Positions 12,001-21,559 of a stretch of 64,000 nt of DNA are shown one piece after another (the first letter of the stretch is position 1; each line of letters starts with the position of its first letter). Source of the stretch: Auriscalpium vulgare (Eukaryota > Basidiomycota > Agaricomycetes > Russulales > Auriscalpiaceae); contig JAHBBC010000004.1 of the NCBI GenBank assembly GCA_019915015.1, positions 1,674,001 through 1,738,000 of the forward strand, read 5' to 3'. The position numbers and the translations under genes were made by a program. The notes under the pieces were generated by a model. That model had not been told where the DNA came from, searched no databases, and worked only from the letters and a program-made list of their open reading frames with translations.

Positions 12001-12669
12001 GTCAATGCCCTCTATGCTATCATTCCTGAACTTGCCCCACAGCGCACTTCAATACCCCATGGTGCAATTGATCTAGGCAGCGGATATGTCCTGCTTCGCG
12101 CTCGGGACTCTTGCTTCCGAGTAGTCAGCCCAGTGGAAAGTCGACTCATCCTGCAGCGCTATCGCCCGGATGCACAGGGCCCGGATATTGTTCGAGTTAT
12201 CAAGTGGGCTAGGCTGCGTCTTCCGAATGGGCAAGTTGCGCGGTCTTGGTGGAAGGAGTCCCTCAAAGAGCTGGAGCACCTTCGGATGGCGAGAATGGTC
12301 CAAGTAAGCTGTTCACATTGATCCTGCTCTGGGATTATGCTGACAAGACTCCAGGTGACATTCAACGGCCAGACTAGAATTGCCGAGGTCCGATACTATT
12401 TCCCGGGAATCAACGATGAGCACCTTGCAATGGTCTCGCTATTCTCGCTGCCCGATGATTTTCTCTTGGCCGAGTCCAGCGGTGCCCTTGCAGTTAGCAC
12501 CTACCATGGGCTCAACGCTCTTGCAGTTATTCCTGTCCAAGACATCATCACAGTGGTAGCTATGGTACCTTTTCAGGACAGCGAGGACAGGTTTCATCTT
12601 GTTGAAAAGCCTGGCGCACAGATGGCTTTCTACAATGGCATCGTGGAGGACGTTGCGGATGACGACTAG
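9032..12669 (+). CDS. Plavaka/Tnp2-type transposase
   Basis: Transposase of the Tnp2/EnSpm-related group common in basidiomycetes. Exon 1 starts MAETSTGTQARAQ and contains a CGCxRYC...VSRTTFHCH cysteine/histidine block, presumably DNA binding. Small exons follow to about 9740. The large exon begins about 9840 with an acidic Pro-rich linker and runs to 12304. A last exon (about 12355-12669) starts VTFNGQTRIAEVRYYFPG. Landmarks in the main exon are CIICGQPRYDP, DDCVVMFSIDGAQLYR with SDCWIAIWVLFDLSP, GARGCRIYCPVKGRH, YPFDIMHLGAINIPELLVKL and WPLERIIGLLGAEIKQPS, all typical of fungal Tnp2-like proteins. No stop interrupts the main exon. It lies about 30 bp after the left subterminal region, so its promoter is inside the transposon end. 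Confidence 0.9.
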
Positions 12670-12786
12670 CTGTACAAGTTGTTGAAACATGTTTTATTGA
12701 GTCTATTCAGTCTTCACTATATCAACCATGGTGTCATTCATATCTGATTGTTCTCTGGTCACCCCTCTGCGCGAACCTGCCTCCCT

Positions 12787-14733
12787 CTACTCCGACACCG
12801 GTGCCTTCCAAACCTCGAAGGATGCAAGCGCATCCGCGGTGCGTTGCGCCACCGAGGCATCCAACTCGGCCTTGCGCGCGGGATCCCCTCGTCGAAGAGC
12901 CTTCTCGGTGCGACGTCCATACGCATGCCAGCGCATAAGCCCCCCTGCACAGTACTGTGTGAAGGAGCGACGGGTCTCGCCGGGTCGAACGGGAGTGTTG
13001 CTGTGAGTGATTAGAGCCGATGGAACTAGAATGGTAGAACCGGGCGGGAACTCGATCACGAGCTTGAGGTCCCACAGAATAAGATGACCGCCATACTTGG
13101 GGTCATACTTGCCCAGCGCGGTGATCGCGCACCAGCCGTGCGGCACGTTGTAGTAGTCGCGATGGGGTGCGGTCGCAATCTTCGGTCCGAAGTTGAAGGT
13201 CGCAGCTGGAAAGACACTGTTCGAGTACGGGGGTGAAAGGCTGGGGTTATCGGCTCGAATGTCCTTCAAGATGTCGTCGTAGACGGTCCATTTCACCGGA
13301 CCCGATGTATAGAATGAGCCTGTGAAGATTCGTTCAAAAGGATGGAGAGGTTGAGGATATCGAGCACCTACTGCTGGCAAAGCCTGCCATGCGTCTCAGT
13401 GGGCCGTGAGCGCGCAGTCTAGCAGATGCTTTCTCTTGTGATGGGTTCTGCATCTTCATGTTTGTTGGCTCCTGCATAAAAGTCAATGAAGAGATGAAGT
13501 GGATGATGGCTGTAGTCTACGCACCGTCTGTCCGCCTCCGTACGAAAAGCCGATGCTAAGGCTCGGGTACCGTCCTCGACGGCTACGGCGTTGCTTGCGG
13601 GTAAACTTGCACGTCTTAAGAACATCTTCCAATTCTTCGTCTGCCGAGCGTGCCACGCTCGGCCAGGTCGGATCGCCGTCGGGACACCCGGGCATGGGGA
13701 CAACAACCCGCTGTTGGGAATCTAAAACAGCATGGGATGTACTGGAGTTGGACAGTCAGTAAAATGAGGACACAAGATCGCAGGGTACGTACCGGCCATC
13801 CCAGGTGACTAGCTGGAACTTCAGGTCGTTAAGCAGGGTTGGCAGCGGGACCGCCTTCCCTTTGTAGCGCGCAGCGGCGGGGTCCAACCCCGCGCTCCCG
13901 ATGAACCCATTCTCGGAGATGGGTATGCTCGCAGCATCGACTTGCACTGACAGGCCGACAGGATGAGCATGCTTGGCTAGCATCTTCGGCGTTGGGATTG
14001 GAATTGTCTGGCCCGACGCATCACGTTCTTTTGTACGCTTGGTATTGCGCCTCAGTCGCTGCCGCGTACGTTGCGCCCGCTCTTCATCGTCAGAAGATGA
14101 GGCCGCCCGGGGTCGTGACGTTCGAGCGAGTATGCCAGGGCGCACAGCGAAGCGCACTTGACGCGCTTTGTGAAAACTCTTGCTCTTGGAATGAGCCTTC
14201 AGCGGCGTGTGTATACCGCTGTGAGCGGTGGTGAGAGGAGCACGCGCGGCGGTGGGAAGAGCACGCGTGGCAGGGAAGGGCTGTGGTTGGGGATGCCCGC
14301 GATTTTCGTTGAGTGAGGCGCCGTTCGGTGAAGCTGCGGGTGCTAGAGTCTCCGTCGGGCGGTCAGACATCCTGAGGGTGCATCTAATGCATAAGAAGCT
14401 GTGATGGACATGAGGAGATGACACGTACATCATGCTCTCCGTGTTTTCATTCATTGAAAACACGTTTGACGTGTCGTGTCCTACCGGGACGGCTGCCTGC
14501 GCATCTGACTGGACCAACGCACCGGCTGGGTCGGCATCGTCCTCGTCATCGGTATCCCACTCGTCGTCGGATGCTGGGTCCTCGGTGCCAGGGCCTTCTG
14601 CTTGACGCCGCACTGCATCACGCTCAAACAGATCGTCCTCCAGTTGAATAGCAGTCTTGATGGAAGCGGCGAGATCAAAATCTTTGCAGAGCGTGACCGA
14701 AGCGTAAGGAGAGTATTCCTTTTTTGAACGCAA
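12787..14733 (-). CDS. TET/JBP-like Fe(II)/2-oxoglutarate dioxygenase carried by the transposon
   Basis: Predicted nucleic-acid-modifying dioxygenase of the fungal TET/JBP type. The N-terminal exon (14733 to about 13790) is acidic and then basic and low in complexity, with SxDDEERAQRTRQRLRRN, and ends LVTWDGR. Next comes RYPSLSIGFSYGGGQT (exon near 13690-13525), a short exon with RRMAGFAS, and the C-terminal exon from about 13377. That exon holds the double-stranded beta-helix signature: the HxD iron ligands in APHRDYYNVPHGWCAITALG, GGHLILWDLKLVIEFPPGSTI, the distal histidine in LITHSNTP and the 2-oxoglutarate-binding arginine in GETRRSFTQYCAGGLMRW. All four expected residues are present. Related fungal enzymes oxidise 5-methylcytosine; for this protein that is inference. 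The start is uncertain: upstream exons reaching about 15026 are possible but I could not join them in phase. Confidence 0.72.
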
Positions 14734-15188
14734 CTGCGAGAGGTCCGGTCAGTCAAGAACGGTAGTCCGAGGGGCGGGACTTACCAGTCTAGGACTGAAT
14801 GCGTAGTCCGAGGGTGCATGGGAGTTCTGCAAATGCAAAGGATGTCAGCAGAATTCAGGAAAGAGGTCCAGGCCGCCGGCAAGAGGTACCGGGTCCGACG
14901 CCGTGCAAGCGGCGGCCTGGTCGGAATGCTCACCATTTCTTTTGCATTGGCAGAGGGCGACGAGAGGCCCGGGCGGTCGAGGGAGGTCCCCTCGAGAGAC
15001 GGCACAGGATGACTGAAAACAGGCATGCGCGAGGACAGTGGGCAGAGGATTTCGGGGGGAAAGAAAGACGGTCGATGGTCGCCAGTTGCCAGGTGGGTTA
15101 AATACAGCTCTGACAGAGAACCCCGCGACGCGTCTGTGGCCGCTGATTAGAGCAAAGCCACACACACGTGACCGCGTGGTGGTGCATG

Positions 15189-15411
15189 ACGGACACCTGG
15201 GACGCGTCGAACGCGGTGCCGTGGTACTACCCGCTCGAGGGCGACATCTCCGAGGCGCAGACGGCGATGGACTACCTGACGGTGTAGCGCATGAGCTGGA
15301 GCGGGAAGCTCGTTGCGCACAACGCGATGTGGCTGATGGAGCTCGTCGGGCTGCTGCCGAAGGGGAAATGGGAGGTCGGCGAGACGCTCAAGGTCGCGTT
15401 TTTGAAGATTC
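15189..15411 (+). pseudogene. Coding-like fragment with an internal stop
   Basis: A plus-strand frame reads TWDASNAVPWYYPLEGDISE... and ends at a TAG at about 15285-15287. It then resumes in the same frame as MSWSGKLVAHNAMWLMELVG and KWEVGETLKVAF. The composition is protein-like, but the family is not recognised and there is no start context. It sits between two minus-strand transposon genes, so it may be captured host sequence that has decayed. Confidence 0.35.
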
Positions 15412-15471
15412 ATATCATGTATTCTACATGTCATTTATTGTACAATAATCCATACTGCTCTCGGCTGTGCT

Positions 15472-16298
15472 TCAGTCCTTCTTCTTGGAGTCCACACGAG
15501 CCCGCTTGCGCAGAGGCGAAGGCGACTCGCCGTCGAAGCGGGAAGGGCCCGGCTCGCTGACCCTGTAACATGATATCAGAAAGCCGAGCGAAGGGTCTGT
15601 ACTGATAGTACACGCACCTGCGTCCCGATGGACCCGCGCGCGTCCTGGGCGTATGGAGCTGGAGGCGCGGAAGAGGGGACCTCCTGCGCCAGTCCAACGC
15701 GGCGTCCGGCTCCTCAACGAGCCTGCGCACGCTGGAGGGCATGTGAGTGACGTCGGGGAGGCTGAAGTTACCCTCCAGGAACTGGGTCACCCCGACGTCG
15801 AAGGGGCTGGAAAGACGCGTCGAGTGCGCGCGTACAGGTGGCTGGGCGATGTTGGATTGAGTCGGGCTGATATTGGTCGAGTGAGCGGGTGTAGACTCCT
15901 CGGTGTGGCTGCTCGGGGGAGGACTAACGGTGTTAGTCGGCAGGATGGGGTTCGGGGATGGGGCTCGGCTGCCTGCTGGTGACACCAAAGCAGCCGGCGC
16001 GAGACCGGGAAATGGAGCCGTGTTTGCAGCGGCGGCGGGGAGTTTGGAAGCGTCGCGAATGGGGGTGGTCGGGATGGAGTGGACAGACTGGACAGGTGAA
16101 GAGCCTGCTTGCGCAGACTCCGACGAGCTGTATGCGGTCGCGATAGACTGGAAGCGTATATGCTAAAAAACATGAGAACAATAGCTAATAACAAGATGAA
16201 AGAGAGCTCACTGCACCAATGCCCACCGATGCTGGCCTGTAAATGACATCCACGCTGCCATGCCCTTGCATGACCACGTCGACAGACTCCAAGGCGTC
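15472..16298 (-). CDS. Transposon accessory protein with a C-terminal basic/NLS tail
   Basis: Unrecognised protein encoded in the inner element. Visible exons: one starting at 16298 (DALESVDVVMQGHGSVDVIYRP); one starting after the acceptor near 16165 (HIRFQSIATAYSSSESAQA, then a Ser/Pro/Thr-rich stretch, then FDVGVTQFLEGNFSLPDVTHM and RLVEEPDAALDWRRR) and ending GPSGR; and a last exon from about 15567 (VSEPGPSRFDGESPSPLRKRARVDSKKKD). The last two join in phase. The RKRARVDSKKK tail is a good nuclear localisation signal. A further upstream exon (hydrophobic LALLAISALLPLL, ending near GYKDVLW) may exist up to about 16480, so the start is not fixed. It is divergent from the plus-strand gene at 16599. 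Its role in transposition is unknown. Confidence 0.6.
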
Positions 16299-16598
16299 CT
16301 ATGCCAGTGAATCAGCAGCATGTCACGAAAAAGCAACCGGAATGACTGACTCCAGAGGACATCCTTGTAGCCGAGTATCAGAGAAGGAAGCGCAGGAGGT
16401 GGTGTGAGCAGAGGAAGAAGTGCGGAGATGGCAAGAAGCGCAAGACGCGCACGACAAGTGCAGAGGGCACACGCGATCACATGATTGGGGACACTCGCAT
16501 CGGCGAGGTCGCGATCGGCTACGTCACTTGCCTCTTGTCGTCCCCAACCACTTGACGGCCTCTCTCTTTGCCATCGTCGACCTGCTGGCACCATAGCT

Positions 16599-19049
16599 AT
16601 GGACCAACCTCTGGACTTGGGGGATTCCTTTCCTTCTTCACGCGAATCCAACTCTCCAGAGCTCTCTCTTGACTTAGGCGACAGTTTCAGAGCTCCTGTC
16701 CGATACGTGTCGTCTAGCCCTGCGGTCGACAACCTTTCACAAGCATATCATGAGCGAGGATACTACAGTGGCTCAACAACACCAGCTCTGGAGCTGCCAT
16801 TTGAGTTCAACGCGGTCTGTAATTGCTACTCTATGGCCTTGCGTCGTACTAACTTCTATACCCTGGCTGTGACGCAGCGAAAGGAGCAGCTTGACAAACG
16901 TTCATTCACTGCGTCTGGCCCTGCATTTCAGAGCACCCGAATTACGCAGATCGACAAATACCGCACCCTCGCCAACGCGCACAAGGAACTACAAACATCG
17001 TATGCAAGACTGGAAGAGGAGGTCGCAGAAATTCGTGTGGATATCCGGTTGCTCAAGTATGTGATCTTTCTGTGCATCTGTATCGCGCGACCTAATACAT
17101 GACCGTGTGCACACAGGAAATACCTGCCTCAGGAGCCGAATGAGGCGTCGATGGCCCCTCTGACACCCTGGACCGCGACGGCTGGGCCTACTCTCGCTAT
17201 GCCTGCCAGCTCATTGGCACCACTGATCTCGCCGTCGACTTCATACACGACCGCCTCACTACCTGCGCAGCTCTCCAAGGCCGACTACCCCAAGGTGCGC
17301 TTCTGGCGAAGGGCTCAGTGGGAAGAATACCTGGTCGACCGGAAGAAGAGCGCCAGACTGACGACCAGTGAAGACGACTGTTCCTACCCCTGGATCGAGC
17401 GGGAGGATGGCAGCATCATTGACCGGGAGGATGTTCGCGAGCTCAGGCGCATCATGAAGCCAATTTTTCAAGACCTCCTCAAGCGCGGAATCGCACCTGA
17501 TGTTTGGGGGGAAGCATCTCTGGAAGCTCAGCATTTCACCAGATACTCCTTGTATCAGGCTGCGCCATCTTATCTGCGGTTCTGCCACAACCACTGGAAG
17601 CTGGATCACATGGTTACGAAGCAGTATTGTCAGTTCTCGCGGAAGACACGCAGCAAGACAGAGCCAGGCGCTTCTGCGGCCTCAGTCTCTGCGGCCTCAG
17701 CTTCTGCGTCGTCGGTCTCTTCGGCGTCGGGCTCTGCGGCGGCGGTCTCTGCAGCGTCGGTTTCACAGCAAGTCACTACAGGTCTTAAGCGACCTGCCGC
17801 TTCCACTGGCAGGTCAGGCAAGCGTCGTAAGGCCAGCGCTCCGAGTCCAGCGCCAGCGGGTACGTGGCAGCGCATTTCACTCACGCTCTCGACGAGCTGG
17901 TAACATGCATCTGCCATAGCATTCGAGCCACCAGCCGCCCATGCAGAGACGGTCGATGATTCACCTGCCCTCGGCATCACCACACCAGCTCAATCCGACA
18001 ACGCCTCGATGACATGCCCGAGCAACATGTTCGACAACTCCTCCGCCTCAACGGTGGACGCCCTCGATAATATCTCCGCAGAGCAGGCTTCCTCGACGAG
18101 CGCACCAGGCAACGAAACGACAGCTTTAAGTAGGGAGCCTTCCGCTCCCGCTGGCAGCATCGAGCCTGTCGTGAGGGATTGCAGCCCCGCCGCCCCTCCC
18201 TTGACTGGCAAGACCGCCGACTCGGCAGCAAGCGCACCGCCTGACTCGACCGGCAACCCCACAAAGCGCGCTGTGCCTCACACAGTAAGTCGTCACCGCC
18301 TTCGCAGAAAATTATTCGCTGACAACAGCACGACGCGCGCGCCGGCTTTACTTGACCAGATTGTTAATCCACTGTGAGTGTCACATTACTATGAAACCTG
18401 CTTCCTTGCTAATGCCTCTTCGTGCCCCACCAAGCAAGGAACTCTTTCCAGACCGCGCAACGGACTCGGTCACTAGATGGGCTCCCCCAGCACAATCCGG
18501 TGCGTTTACCGGCACTCTCTGTCTTCCTGCTCACAGTCCGATCAATTCAGGTTGCTCAAAATCATCAGGGAATCCACGCAACGCTGCGACTTCTCCTGTG
18601 CCCGGTGCGTCTACTGGCACTCTGTGCATCGGCCTGCTCACATCCCGATCAATCAGGCTCCTCCAAGGCGTCAGGCAGTGCGCCGTCAGCTGCTCCCGGG
18701 GCCGGTGCATCTACCAGCACAGCAGACCAAGCGAAGACAACAGGCGAAAAGCCTATCAAACCCAGCAAGACATCAAACACCGTCCGGTGAGTTCTGTGCC
18801 GTGCTCAATGTATAGCAGCTGATGGGATTGATAACAAGGAACCTGTACATGCGAGAGTGCAAGGTACTCGACCCGAAAATGACGAACGACGACTTCCAGA
18901 ACGCATTCGATCGTATGGATGCAGAAACTCGCCTAGTATGCTGCATTCGCTCAGTCTGCGGTCCTCTACTGACGCATCTGTCGCAGCGACTCGAAGAGGC
19001 GAGCAAAGCTGCCAAAGCTTCGGAGAAGGAGAAGAAGAAGATTTCGTAG
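16599..19049 (+). CDS. Transposon accessory protein: coiled coil, conserved WKL domain, low-complexity tail
   Basis: Unnamed protein of the kind that accompanies basidiomycete Plavaka/KDZ-type transposases. Exon 1 (16599-17056) begins with two copies of LDLGDSF and ends in a coiled coil (AHKELQTSYARLEEEVAEIR). Exon 2 (from 17117) carries SKADYPKVRFWRRAQWEEYL, IEREDGSIIDREDVRELRRI and SYLRFCHNHWKLDHMVTKQY. An Ala/Ser run (17665-17765; SAASVSAAS repeats) and a basic RSGKRRKAS segment follow. Later exons are Ser/Thr/Pro-rich. The last is likely to contain NLYMRECKVLDPKMTNDDFQ and a charged helix ending EKEKKKIS at 19049. Exon joins after 17860 are approximate. Probably nuclear and nucleic-acid associated; function not known. 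Confidence 0.65.
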
Positions 19050-19504
19050 GCCCGCCGACTGCGGAAAAATGGTACGCCTTCTGCGCACAATGCCCTACAT
19101 GACTGACTTGCGACTTAGCGAACGGACGGGCTGTAAGCGCGGGACGCGGACGCGGGGCAGGTGAGTGGGATGGCTTCATATGCTCACATCTGCCCTGGTA
19201 TGCGGATGGCAGCAGAAGCGGGGCAGCTGGCTGGAAAGGGCGGGGATGGTCCTGTATGCGCCTATCTGGCGTGGTATGCAATGAGCGGGCAAAATTGGTA
19301 CTAGCATTGTATGCATAAGGCGGCAGAAAAATACAGATGAATACATATCGGCGCATATTGATGCAAAAAGATGAGACAGATGGGGGCAGAAAAAACGTCA
19401 AAAAGTCCGGATTTGTCTGCATACAGCTGCCATGGTCTGCCGGCCCCACGCGGGCAGAAATATGCATACGGGGCCATACCGGTCCAGCCCGGTTTTTCAC
19501 TGGG

Positions 19505-19511
19505 CCTGAGG
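19505..19511. repeat. Right target-site duplication of the inner transposon
   Basis: CCTGAGG directly after CACTGGG (19498-19504); identical to 8496-8502. Confidence 0.85.
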
Positions 19512-20460
19512 TTGTGATGTGCGCGGAGGGCTCCCCACGCACGATCCCCTCCTACCATCCCGTGCTCGGTAGTGGTGCGCCGGTGTGACGATGGTTGGAC
19601 GATGGTCGACGTGCTGGAAGCGGCCGCGGGCATCCGTCCGACTCGGGATTGCGCGTCTTTTGATTCTCGCGGCTTTCTTGCAGGCTTGCGACGGACAGTG
19701 AAGTACCAAGTTGCGTCTGCTGCCGAAAGGAGGTGAGGTGATACTAGAGGGAATGGATGCGGAGCGCGCGAGCGCAAGCACGCGTCGATGATCTCGAAAA
19801 CTTTCGCGCACCTGGAAACCATTTACCGGACGTGTCTTGCGGCACGCCAGCCCCACTGGAAACCGCGCTGCGCGCCTCGTATGATACGCACTCGGATCTC
19901 ATTCAACGTCAATCTCCCATTGTCGACTTCGAGACCCGTTATCGTGATCGCCGTCACAGTACCGGAGACAGCCACAGTACCGAAGACAGTCCCAGTAAGA
20001 GAGCTATGCGGACGCGCAGGTACGCCCGGACGAGTGTGAGGTGGAGGGGCACGCGAGCACGACGGTGCGCAGCGACAAGACGAAGCGGCATGGCACCGCA
20101 GGCGACGCCGCGGCGTGGGCAGCGCGAAACGGTTTTGGCAGCGCGGGCGACTCGGACGCGCGGATTTGGCAGTGCGGGCGACGCGGCTTGGGCAGCGTGG
20201 AGCGGCTTTGGCAGCGCGGGCGACGTGGATTGGGGAGCGCGATGCGTCGAAGCGGCAAAGCAGCGCCGTGGCAGCAGCGCAACGGCGCTGGCGCTGGATC
20301 GGTGCGACTCTACGGTACATTTGCGGAGGCGACGCGCTGTGTCTACGTCACGGGATCGTAATTGCGCAGCTGATGGCAGATGGTCCCTTCCCTCACTCCA
20401 GCTGGACGCAGATTTCCCCGTCCTACGCATACTGGGCCATAGGGATCCAGCCCGGTTTTT
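19512..20460. other. Right part of the outer transposon
   Basis: Interior and subterminal region of the outer element. From about 20090 to 20260 it has the subterminal repeat type seen at 8745-8885, inverted, with units such as GGCAGCGCGGGCGAC. No gene is supported, although chance open frames are long because of the GC-rich repeats. Confidence 0.6.
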
Positions 20461-20467
20461 CACTGGG

Positions 20468-20474
20468 GCTGAGT
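20468..20474. repeat. Right target-site duplication of the outer transposon
   Basis: GCTGAGT directly after CACTGGG (20461-20467); identical to 6387-6393. Confidence 0.88.
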
Positions 20475-21057
20475 GGCGCCTTGGATAGGGACGGCTCCGG
20501 CAACAGGGCCGCTGCTGTCTGCTCCTCCAACGGGGCCACTGCTGTCTGATCCTCCGACCGGGCCGCTGCTGTCTGACCCTCCTCCGACAGGACCACTGGT
20601 GTCCGATCCTCCGACGACCGGGCCGCTGCTATCTGCCCCTCCTCCCACGGGGCCGCTGCTGTCCGACCCAACGGCCAACTTGCTGACGGCACTGAACTTG
20701 GATTTGGGCTTCGACTTGGACTTGCTCTTCTTCTCGGAATGGCGGGCCTCCAACGCCACGGGGCTGAATGCAAGCGCCGTCAGCGCTCGTCCACGAGCGT
20801 TGGTAGTTGATCATACCTCAAATCAGAGACTGGGACGAGGCCACCGGCATGCAAAGCTTGCAGCGCGGTCGCACATTCATCAAGACTACCTGATTCCTAG
20901 AAGGAGGTTAGTCAGAAATGGAAGACGCTAAGAGTCGACTTACACATGCTCTGGCCGCGAACATCATAGAGTCATCCGCGGTGCGCTTCTGCATGGGCAA
21001 CGCAGACGCGGCGGCAATGGCAACGAAGGCCACGAGGAGTTGGGATAAGCGAACCAT
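20468..21057 (-). pseudogene. 5' half of the split secreted repeat-protein gene
   Basis: Exon 1 (21057-20944, 38 codons) encodes a signal peptide (MVRLSQLLVAFVAIAAASAL) followed by the dibasic KR of PMQKR and a conserved FAARAC. Exon 2 is 20896-20817. Exon 3 (20763-) opens SPVALEARHSEKK with a Lys/Ser-rich run, then six to seven copies of a short GGSDSSGPVG unit and the first VPIQG unit. It then runs into the outer transposon terminus at 20467. Exon 1 length and intron positions equal those of the intact paralogue at 60.3 kb. The remaining codons are at 5947-6386. A transcript from here would read into the transposon end, so the product is expected to be truncated or chimeric. Confidence 0.87.
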
Positions 21058-21193
21058 GGATGACGTCCGGAACAATGTAGGAGTGAGAATGAAGAGTTGA
21101 ACGTTCAGAATGGGAGCGCCGGGCTCAAATGAAAGGTAAGTCGTGAAAAGGATACAGCACAGCTGATGAGTATACAGGTTCTCTGGTGGCCAG

Positions 21194-21201
21194 TACTTAT
21201 A
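21194..21201 (-). promoter_or_regulatory. TATA box and conserved promoter of the split secreted-repeat gene
   Basis: Minus-strand TGGTATAAGTACTG, the same core as at 53.11 and 54.45 kb. About 40-90 bp further upstream (21231-21285) is the shared block GAGTACTTGAGAGACCGACA. Position is about 137 bp before the start codon. Confidence 0.7.
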
Positions 21202-21204
21202 CCA

Positions 21205-21540
21205 TAACATCGCATGGCGCGTCGTACAGCATCCGTTCAATGGTGAGTACTTGAGAGACCGACACATCCAAGGTGATTCTCTGGAGTCGCTTTGCCATGG
21301 CACTGTATGTGAAACATGTCTCTCAGCAGGCGGATCTGAATGAGACTGGGCAGCTAAGACAACCACGCACGAGTTCAAGTGATGGAAGACAGATGATGAT
21401 GCAACCGTGTGACCGGCTGCAGTGATGTGTAGTGAAGACAGTCCTGGGAGATCGGAGGGCAACTAGGGAGTGTCCTGATTGAGAAAGAAGCCCACTTGTT
21501 TTGAATGGAGGCATCGAGAGCAGCGAATCGATTGTGGAGG
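21205..21540. other. Upstream region of the split gene
   Basis: Contains the promoter block shared with the 53, 54 and 60 kb genes. No coding feature is supported. Confidence 0.5.
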
Positions 21541-21559
21541 CGCTAACCTTCGTCCTTGT

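Larger units (their letters stand above)
8503..19504 (+). mobile_element. Inner autonomous Plavaka/Tnp2-type DNA transposon, 11.0 kb
   Basis: Complete-looking element. It has perfect inverted terminal repeats of about 32 bp starting CCCAGTGAAAAACCGGGCTG, a 7-bp target duplication CCTGAGG on both sides, and subterminal repeat-rich regions of about 0.5 kb. The left end holds an array of GCTGCCCAA(G/C)CC(A/G)CGTCGC-type units between about 8745 and 8885. Four genes fill the interior: transposase (plus), TET/JBP-like dioxygenase (minus), an NLS-containing protein (minus) and a coiled-coil/basic protein (plus). It inserted into the outer, inverted relative of the same family. Intact frames, perfect target duplication and near-identical termini suggest recent movement. 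Confidence 0.87.
6394..20467. mobile_element. Outer Plavaka-like transposon, non-autonomous, carrying nested insertions
   Basis: Both ends begin with the inverted terminal repeat CCCAGTGAAAAACCGGGCTG, and both flanks carry GCTGAGT. The left 400 bp (6394 to about 6800) are nearly identical to the right end of the inner element (about 19105-19504, inverted). The right 470 bp (about 20000-20467) match the inner element's left end (8503 to about 9010, inverted). The outer copy is therefore a family member in the opposite orientation. After subtracting the inner element, its target duplication and the small TA element, only about 2.2 kb belongs to the outer copy. No transposase gene is visible in that portion, so it looks like a deletion derivative. 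It interrupts a host secreted-protein gene. Confidence 0.85.
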
